Shown here piece by piece: positions 1 through 3,661 of a DNA stretch of 6,337 bases. Where the stretch lies: positions 1 through 6,337 of the forward strand of contig CAMYZK010000158.1 of the NCBI GenBank assembly GCA_947303825.1. The letters are read 5' to 3'. The notes below the pieces were generated by a model. The model ran no database searches. It was given only the letters and a program-made list of their open reading frames with translations, and was not told where the DNA came from. This DNA is from an uncultured Prevotella sp. GTDB taxonomy: Bacteria > Bacteroidota > Bacteroidia > Bacteroidales > Bacteroidaceae. The translations under genes were made by a program, and so were the position numbers. How positions within the stretch are numbered: position 1 is the first letter of the stretch; every line of letters begins with the position of its first letter.

Positions 1-651
1 AAGGAGTTTATCGGTGCTGTCATCGGCCCTGGTGGAAAGATTATCCAGCAGATGCAGGAAGACACCAACACCACCATCACCATCGACGAGACCGACGGAG
101 TTGGCAAAGTGCAGGTGAGCGGTCCTAACAAGGAGAGCATTGAGGCTGCTGTGCGCAAGATTCGTGCCATCGTGGCAGTGCCAGAGGTGGGCGAGGTCTA
201 CGAGGGAACCGTCCGCTCTATCATGCCATACGGATGCTTTGTTGAGATTATGCCAGGCAAGGATGGTCTGCTTCATATCAGCGAGATTGACTGGAAACGT
301 CTGGAGACTGTAGAGGAAGCCGGCATCAAGGAGGGCGACAAGCTCACCGTTAAGCTGCTGGAGATAGACCCGAAGACAGGTAAGTACAAGCTCTCACACC
401 GTGTGCTCATTCCGAAGCCCGAAGGTTACGTGGAGCGTCCCGCACGCCGTGAGCGTGGCGACCGCCCCGAGCGTGGTGAGCGCGGAGACCGTCGTCAGCC
501 CCGTCAGGACCGCCCCGACCGTGGCGACCGTCGCGGACCGCGTCCCGAGCGTCCTGCTCGCCATGACCGTGAGGATGCTGAGTATCATGCTCCTGACGCC
601 AACCGTGAGCCTCGTGACTTCAGCGATGCCCTAGACCACATGGACTTCTAA
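1..651 (+). CDS. pnp: Polyribonucleotide nucleotidyltransferase (PNPase), C-terminal part, 5' truncated by window edge
   Basis: PNPase degrades RNA 3' to 5' by phosphorolysis in the cytoplasm. Frame 1 is open from base 1, giving 216 residues and a TAA stop. The reading enters inside the KH RNA-binding domain, whose GxxG loop is visible as IGPGGK (window residues 8-13), and the domain runs to about residue 57. An S1 RNA-binding domain follows (about 62-134), with the typical GxVxxIxxYGCFVEI and DGLLHISEI stretches. The two RNase PH-like catalytic domains lie upstream of the window. After the S1 domain comes a low-complexity tail (about 138-216), rich in Arg, Asp, Gly and Pro, ending in DHMDF. 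Such a disordered basic tail probably adds RNA affinity (inference). The Met at base 52 lies within the KH domain and is not a start. The gene converges on murI across a 254-bp spacer. Confidence 0.97.
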   Translation, partial: KEFIGAVIGPGGKIIQQMQEDTNTTITIDETDGVGKVQVSGPNKESIEAAVRKIRAIVAVPEVGEVYEGTVRSIMPYGCFVEIMPGKDGLLHISEIDWKRLETVEEAGIKEGDKLTVKLLEIDPKTGKYKLSHRVLIPKPEGYVERPARRERGDRPERGERGDRRQPRQDRPDRGDRRGPRPERPARHDREDAEYHAPDANREPRDFSDALDHMDF

Positions 652-674
652 GGCAACAGCAACATAATAGAAAC

Positions 675-706
675 AATTGAGGGTACGCAATAGCGTACCC
701 TCAATT
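675..706. terminator. Perfect 14-bp hairpin between convergent pnp and murI, probable bidirectional terminator
   Basis: The arm AATTGAGGGTACGC (675-688) and its exact complement GCGTACCCTCAATT (693-706) flank a 4-base AATA loop. The hairpin starts 24 bases after the pnp stop. It lacks a long U-tract in the pnp direction (ATGCTTGT follows). In the murI direction the RNA continues GUUUCUAUUAUGUU, which is more U-rich. Its place between convergent genes fits an intrinsic terminator serving both. It could also act mainly as a 3'-end RNA stabiliser. Confidence 0.75.
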
Positions 707-776
707 ATGCTTGTCGGTCAGGAGTTAAAGGGGGGAGGGGGAACTTAAACGAGCCAAGCGGCTATCGCGTGATCAG

Positions 777-804
777 ATGAAAGATGATAAATGAAAAATG
801 ATAG
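777..804 (+). repeat. Short tandem array, four ATGAWAR heptamers (pnp direction)
   Basis: Four 7-base units follow each other exactly: ATGAAAG (777), ATGATAA (784), ATGAAAA (791) and ATGATAG (798). A further ATGA sits at 807, off the 7-base phase. TGA triplets fall at 770, 778, 785, 792 and 799, so all three forward frames are closed. The array lies downstream of pnp, past the hairpin. There is no sign of a gene here. Its function is unknown. Confidence 0.7.
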
Positions 805-844
805 ATATGATTACCCTGCATGCGAGCATCAGCAAAACTAATGT

Positions 845-887
845 CTACACTCCTGAACTCCTACACTCCTGAACTCCTACACTCCTA
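845..887 (-). repeat. Tandem array of AGGAGTGT/AGGAGTTC octamers, 3' of murI
   Basis: Read on the minus strand, five 8-base units run from 886 to 847, alternating AGGAGTGT and AGGAGTTC (a 16-bp super-unit). The array starts 18 bases past the murI stop, directly after a run of six T. TAG triplets at 887-885, 879-877, 863-861 and 847-845 close all three frames in the murI direction. The AGGAGT core links it to the 7-base arrays after bamA and the first two ompH genes. Confidence 0.8.
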
Positions 888-905
888 AAAAACGTATCCT
901 TAATC

Positions 906-1760
906 TCAGGCTAGCGTCACATGCTGTGCCATCACTTTCTCGCCATTGAGGAACAGGCACGCCTGGTCGGCAAATTTCGATGAGTCCTCGGTAGTGAGAT
1001 ACTGTGTCTGGCCTTGTTTTGAACAGCTGACGTCTATCTCCGGGTGTCGCTGTAGGTAGCTCTGTAGTGAGCTTGCCACATAGTCGCCTTGTGCTATTAT
1101 CCTGGCTTGGCTGCGCATGTATTGCTGTATCTTAGGCAGCAGCAACGGATAGTGGGTGCAGCCCAGGATGACGGCATCTACCAGTGGGTCGAGTTCAAAG
1201 AGATGGTCTATGTACTTGCGCACGAAGAAGTCGGCCCCGTCAGATGCTGCCTCGCCCATCTCTACTAGTGGCACCCACAGGGGGCATGCCACTCCGGTAA
1301 CGGTGAGCTGAGGGTGCAGCTTCTTTATCTCCATGTCGTAGCTACCGCTTTTTATTGTCCCCTCTGTTGCCAACACCCCTACGTGTCCGCTTGCTGTGAT
1401 AGAGCCTATGACCTCTGCCGTTGGTCGTATGATGCCGAGCACGCGGCGTGCCGGCTCCCACTGCGACAGGTCGTTTTGCTGAATGGTGCGTAGTGCCTTG
1501 GCCGATGCCGTGTTGCATGCCAGTATAACCAGCCGGCAGCCCTGTTCAAAAAGATGATGTACTGCCTGACGCGTAAACTCATAGACCACGCCGAAGGAGC
1601 GTGGTCCGTATGGTGCACGTGCATTGTCGCCCAGATAGAGATAGTCGTATTGCGGCAGCTTGCGCCTTATGGCCTCTAGGATGGTGAGACCGCCATAACC
1701 GCTGTCGAAGATCCCAATAGGGCCTGCTGGTGCAACAGTATTATCTGTATCAGTCATCAT
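906..1760 (-). CDS. murI: Glutamate racemase
   Basis: MurI is a cytoplasmic, cofactor-independent enzyme that interconverts L- and D-glutamate and supplies D-Glu for the peptidoglycan stem peptide. The 284-residue product is of usual family length. Family motifs are clear: IGIFDSGYGGLT (15-26, with catalytic-region D19 and S20), GDNARAPYG (44-52), the first catalytic Cys in LACNTAS (C82), and the second in LGCTHYP (C201 next to H203). Two ATG codons are adjacent at the start (1760 and 1757), so the true start may be either; the first is chosen. Only 16 bases separate it from the ompH-C stop, so it is very likely co-transcribed with the chaperone genes. The first ten or so residues precede the conserved fold and look like a flexible extension. 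The stop is TGA. No key residue is missing. Confidence 0.97.
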   Translation of the reverse strand: MMTDTDNTVAPAGPIGIFDSGYGGLTILEAIRRKLPQYDYLYLGDNARAPYGPRSFGVVYEFTRQAVHHLFEQGCRLVILACNTASAKALRTIQQNDLSQWEPARRVLGIIRPTAEVIGSITASGHVGVLATEGTIKSGSYDMEIKKLHPQLTVTGVACPLWVPLVEMGEAASDGADFFVRKYIDHLFELDPLVDAVILGCTHYPLLLPKIQQYMRSQARIIAQGDYVASSLQSYLQRHPEIDVSCSKQGQTQYLTTEDSSKFADQACLFLNGEKVMAQHVTLA

Positions 1761-1776
1761 CGTTTAGGAAAGCTGC

Positions 1777-2352
1777 TTATTGTACTGTTGCGACTTTTGC
1801 CAGCTCCATCCTCACCTCCTGGCTGATGTCTCTGGACAGTGCTGCGTCGATGAAGGGGCAGGCATTGGCATCTGTGTTTACTACCAGGGTCAGGCCATGA
1901 GTGTGGGCTATGCGTGCTATTGTCTCGTTGAGCAACTGCTGCAGTGGCTTCATGGCTTCCTTGCGGGCTTCTGCCAGCTGCTTAAGACTCTGTTCCTTAA
2001 ACTCGATATTACGCTGAAGGAGTTGTTCTAGCTCTGTCTGACGCTTCAGGAGAATGGTGCGGGGGAAGTCTTTCCTGCCTTCCAGGAAGGCCTCGTACTT
2101 CTCGTTGAACTCTTCTTCTACGCGTTTCAGCTCTGTTTCGTAGGCCTTACGCATGTCGCCCATCTTCTTCTCCACATCATTATATTGTGGCATGCTGACG
2201 AGCGCACTGTCGTAGCTTAGATAGCCTATGAGGATAGAGGGCTGGAGGGTAGGAGTAGAGAGCTGAGTAGAGTCAGACACCAGATTCGTTTCGGTCTGCG
2301 CCGCACTGGTTAGTGCAGCGAATAGCATTATCAACAAGAAATACTTTTTCAT
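1777..2352 (-). CDS. ompH: OmpH/Skp family periplasmic chaperone, third and most divergent copy (ompH-C)
   Basis: Skp-type proteins form trimers in the periplasm that hold unfolded outer-membrane proteins on their way to BamA. This 191-residue product begins with a signal peptide (MKKYFLLIMLFAALTSAA, cleavage likely near 18/19). A Ser/Thr-rich linker follows (about 19-38) that the two upstream paralogues lack. The family pattern starts at IGYLSYDSALVSMPQYNDVE (42-61) and matches the ALIDMDYVLKSIPAYERAN region of copy A. A long charged helical segment with coiled-coil character spans about 57-150, and a beta-type end includes LTLVVNTD (154-161). The start is ATG after an A/T-rich leader, with no Shine-Dalgarno box at proper spacing. 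The TAA stop is 16 bases before murI, and no repeat array lies between them. The family call is firm. The specific role of this extra copy is not known to me. Confidence 0.88.
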   Translation of the reverse strand: MKKYFLLIMLFAALTSAAQTETNLVSDSTQLSTPTLQPSILIGYLSYDSALVSMPQYNDVEKKMGDMRKAYETELKRVEEEFNEKYEAFLEGRKDFPRTILLKRQTELEQLLQRNIEFKEQSLKQLAEARKEAMKPLQQLLNETIARIAHTHGLTLVVNTDANACPFIDAALSRDISQEVRMELAKVATVQ

Positions 2353-2391
2353 GAACTATTATTTATTCAAGTTTCGCTTTTGCTCAACCTT

Positions 2392-2433
2392 TACTCTCAA
2401 CTCTCAACTCTTCACTCTTCACTCTTCACTCTA
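2392..2433 (-). repeat. Six-unit heptamer array overlapping the ompH-B stop codon
   Basis: On the minus strand the units are TAGAGTG, AAGAGTG, AAGAGTG, AAGAGTT, GAGAGTT and GAGAGTA, running 2433 down to 2392. The first three bases are the ompH-B stop codon. Stop triplets occur at offsets 0, 5, 12, 19, 27, 34 and 40 from the first base (TAG, then TGA five times, then TAA) and cover all three frames. The array begins exactly at the gene end and fills the first half of the 78-bp gap to ompH-C. Confidence 0.85.
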
Positions 2434-2934
2434 CTTCAGTCCCAGCTTTGCCTTTACTTGGGCAGTGAGGTCGGTAGACAGGGTGGTTGAGATATAAGGT
2501 ATGCCAGCTCCAGTCTCCATGATGTAGACATATCCGCCTTCCTGTCCTATGGCCTTGATGGCATCCGACACCTTGGCTGTTATGCTCTGCAGCTTCTCCT
2601 GCTGTGCCTTTGCCAGAGCCTGCTGGTTGGTCTGATAGCTCTCCTGGATGTTGTTGTAGAGGTCTTGCAGCTCCTTCTGCTTGCGCTGCTTAATGCCGTC
2701 GGGGGTGTCGGCAGGCAGTTTGTCAAACTCTTCGCTCTTCTTCTGCAGTTCTTCCTGCATCTGTTTCAGGTCTGACTCATACTGCTGGGTAAGCTTTTCA
2801 ATTTCCGTGCGTGCGGTGTTGAACTCAGGCATAGCCTGAATGATTTCCTGTGTGTTTACATGGCCGAACTTCTGGGCCGATGCGGTAGTGAAACCGCAGA
2901 AAGCGCAAAGAGCGCAAATGATAAGTTTTTTCAT
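2431..2934 (-). CDS. ompH: OmpH/Skp family periplasmic chaperone, second copy (ompH-B)
   Basis: The predicted product has 167 residues and acts in the periplasm as an outer-membrane protein holdase (family knowledge). A signal peptide MKKLIICALCAFCGFTTASA ends at an AxA-type site, with Gln21 as probable first mature residue. The mature start KFGHVNTQEIIQAMPEFNTA (22-41) is the characteristic Skp/OmpH N-terminal strand and helix. A long Gln/Glu/Lys-rich helical hairpin covers about 42-130, with a turn near the DKLPADTPDG segment (71-80). The C-terminal part returns to the body domain (YVYIMETG, then ISTTLSTDLTAQVKAKLGLK). The KLG ending corresponds to KLGYAN of copy A, so the length is natural. 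The TAG stop is the first triplet of a heptamer array. An A/T-rich leader precedes the ATG; translation without a Shine-Dalgarno is usual in this phylum. Confidence 0.93.
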   Translation of the reverse strand: MKKLIICALCAFCGFTTASAQKFGHVNTQEIIQAMPEFNTARTEIEKLTQQYESDLKQMQEELQKKSEEFDKLPADTPDGIKQRKQKELQDLYNNIQESYQTNQQALAKAQQEKLQSITAKVSDAIKAIGQEGGYVYIMETGAGIPYISTTLSTDLTAQVKAKLGLK

Positions 2935-2977
2935 TGTTTTTTTATTGTTAAAATCTAATCTTTATTATTAATTTAAG
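2935..2977 (-). promoter_or_regulatory. A/T-rich leader before ompH-B, possible weak promoter
   Basis: Only 5 of 43 bases are G or C, in sharp contrast to the flanking genes. On the minus strand TAGATTTT (2957-2950) matches 7 of 8 positions of the Bacteroidota -7 box TAnnTTTG. The nearest TTTG upstream is about 25 bases away, longer than the usual 19-21, so promoter activity is doubtful. The A-rich stretch next to the ATG fits translation initiation in Bacteroidota. Confidence 0.25.
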
Positions 2978-3000
2978 TACCTCAAATACGCAGAATCCTT

Positions 3001-3021
3001 AACTCTCAACTCTTAACTCTA
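3001..3021 (-). repeat. Three-unit heptamer array overlapping the ompH-A stop codon
   Basis: On the minus strand the units are TAGAGTT, AAGAGTT and GAGAGTT, from 3021 to 3001, followed by AAGG. The first triplet is the ompH-A stop codon. Stop triplets TAG, TAA, TGA and TAA occur at offsets 0, 6, 13 and 20, which closes all three frames. It is the shortest member of the family found after bamA, ompH-A, ompH-B and murI. Confidence 0.8.
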
Positions 3022-3534
3022 ATTAGCATACCCCAGCTTGCGCAGCACCTCGTCGCTGATGTCAATCTTCGGCGAGCCGAAGATGATGCCGGTGTCGCTT
3101 GCCCGGTCTAGAATGAGCTGGTAGCCCTTTGTCTCAGATATGTCTTTCACGGCATTGTATATCTCATCCTGTATGGGGTTCATCAGTGCCGTGCGTTTCT
3201 TGAACAGTTCGCCGTCAGGTCCAAAGTATTGCCTTTTCAGTTCACTGGCTTTTTTCTCTTTCTCCATGATGGCATCCTGGCGGGCTTTCTTCTGCTCTGC
3301 CGAGAGGAACACCACCTCGTTTTGGTAGTTCTTGTACATGGTTTGTGCCTCGTTGGTGAGTGCGTCGACCTCTGCCTGCCACTTCTTTGACACCTGCGAC
3401 AGCTGTTCGTTGGCACGCTCGTAGGCAGGTATGCTCTTCAGCACGTAGTCCATGTCGATGAGTGCAAACTTCTGTGCGTTTGCCAATGTCACACATCCGA
3501 TGATACAGAATAAACTAATAATAATTCTCTTCAT
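3019..3534 (-). CDS. ompH: OmpH/Skp family periplasmic chaperone, first copy (ompH-A)
   Basis: The 171-residue product is the chaperone copy closest to bamA, as is common in Bacteroidota. A signal peptide MKRIIISLFCIIGCVTLANA ends in ANA, with Gln21 as likely mature N-terminus. The mature start KFALIDMDYVLKSIPAYERA (22-41) is the Skp/OmpH signature region. A long charged, coiled-coil-like helical arm follows (about 42-130), containing EKEKKASELKRQYFGPDGEL (91-110). The strand GYQLILDRASD (137-147) and the C-terminal ISDEVLRKLGYAN complete the body domain. Family role: binding unfolded outer-membrane proteins in the periplasm and delivering them to the Bam complex encoded next door. The gene lies 124 bp after bamA. 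The ATG at 3534 is chosen because it yields a complete signal peptide. The TAG stop lies inside a heptamer array. Confidence 0.93.
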   Translation of the reverse strand: MKRIIISLFCIIGCVTLANAQKFALIDMDYVLKSIPAYERANEQLSQVSKKWQAEVDALTNEAQTMYKNYQNEVVFLSAEQKKARQDAIMEKEKKASELKRQYFGPDGELFKKRTALMNPIQDEIYNAVKDISETKGYQLILDRASDTGIIFGSPKIDISDEVLRKLGYAN

Positions 3535-3625
3535 AGCACTATTCTTGTTTTTTTATGTTTTCTCATAACAGGAGTTTTACGCCATGTCTATGGTATGTCA
3601 CCTCGTCGGGGCTTATTGCCGTATC

Positions 3626-3661
3626 AACTCCTAACTCTTAACTCCTAACTCCTAACTCCTA
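3626..3661 (-). repeat. Five-unit AGGAGTT heptamer array overlapping the bamA stop codon
   Basis: On the minus strand, from 3660 to 3626, the units are AGGAGTT, AGGAGTT, AGGAGTT, AAGAGTT and AGGAGTT. With the T at 3661 the array reads as stop codon plus GAGT repeated: TAG, TAG, TAG, TAA, TAG and finally TGA, each exactly 7 bases apart. The first TAG is the bamA stop. A sixth AGGAGTT copy (3669-3663) lies inside the last bamA codons, two bases out of phase. The spacing of 7 rotates the frame, so two stops fall in each frame. Confidence 0.9.

Noticed and set aside
730..741. G-quadruplex in GGGGGGAGGGGG
   Set aside because: Only two G-runs are present. At best a two-layer structure could form by splitting them, which is too weak to claim.
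845..887. CRISPR array
   Set aside because: The units are 8 bases with no spacers between them, and no cas gene is nearby. This is a simple tandem repeat.
3019..3534. Possible lipoprotein signal in ompH-A (IIGC, residues 11-14)
   Set aside because: The four residues fit a loose lipobox, but the ANA/Gln site six residues later matches the signal peptidase I site of copy B (ASA/Gln), and Skp proteins are soluble periplasmic chaperones.
3582..3593. Small inverted repeat CCAT/ATGG in the bamA to ompH-A spacer
   Set aside because: A four-base stem is expected by chance, and no U-tract or conserved regulatory pattern accompanies it.
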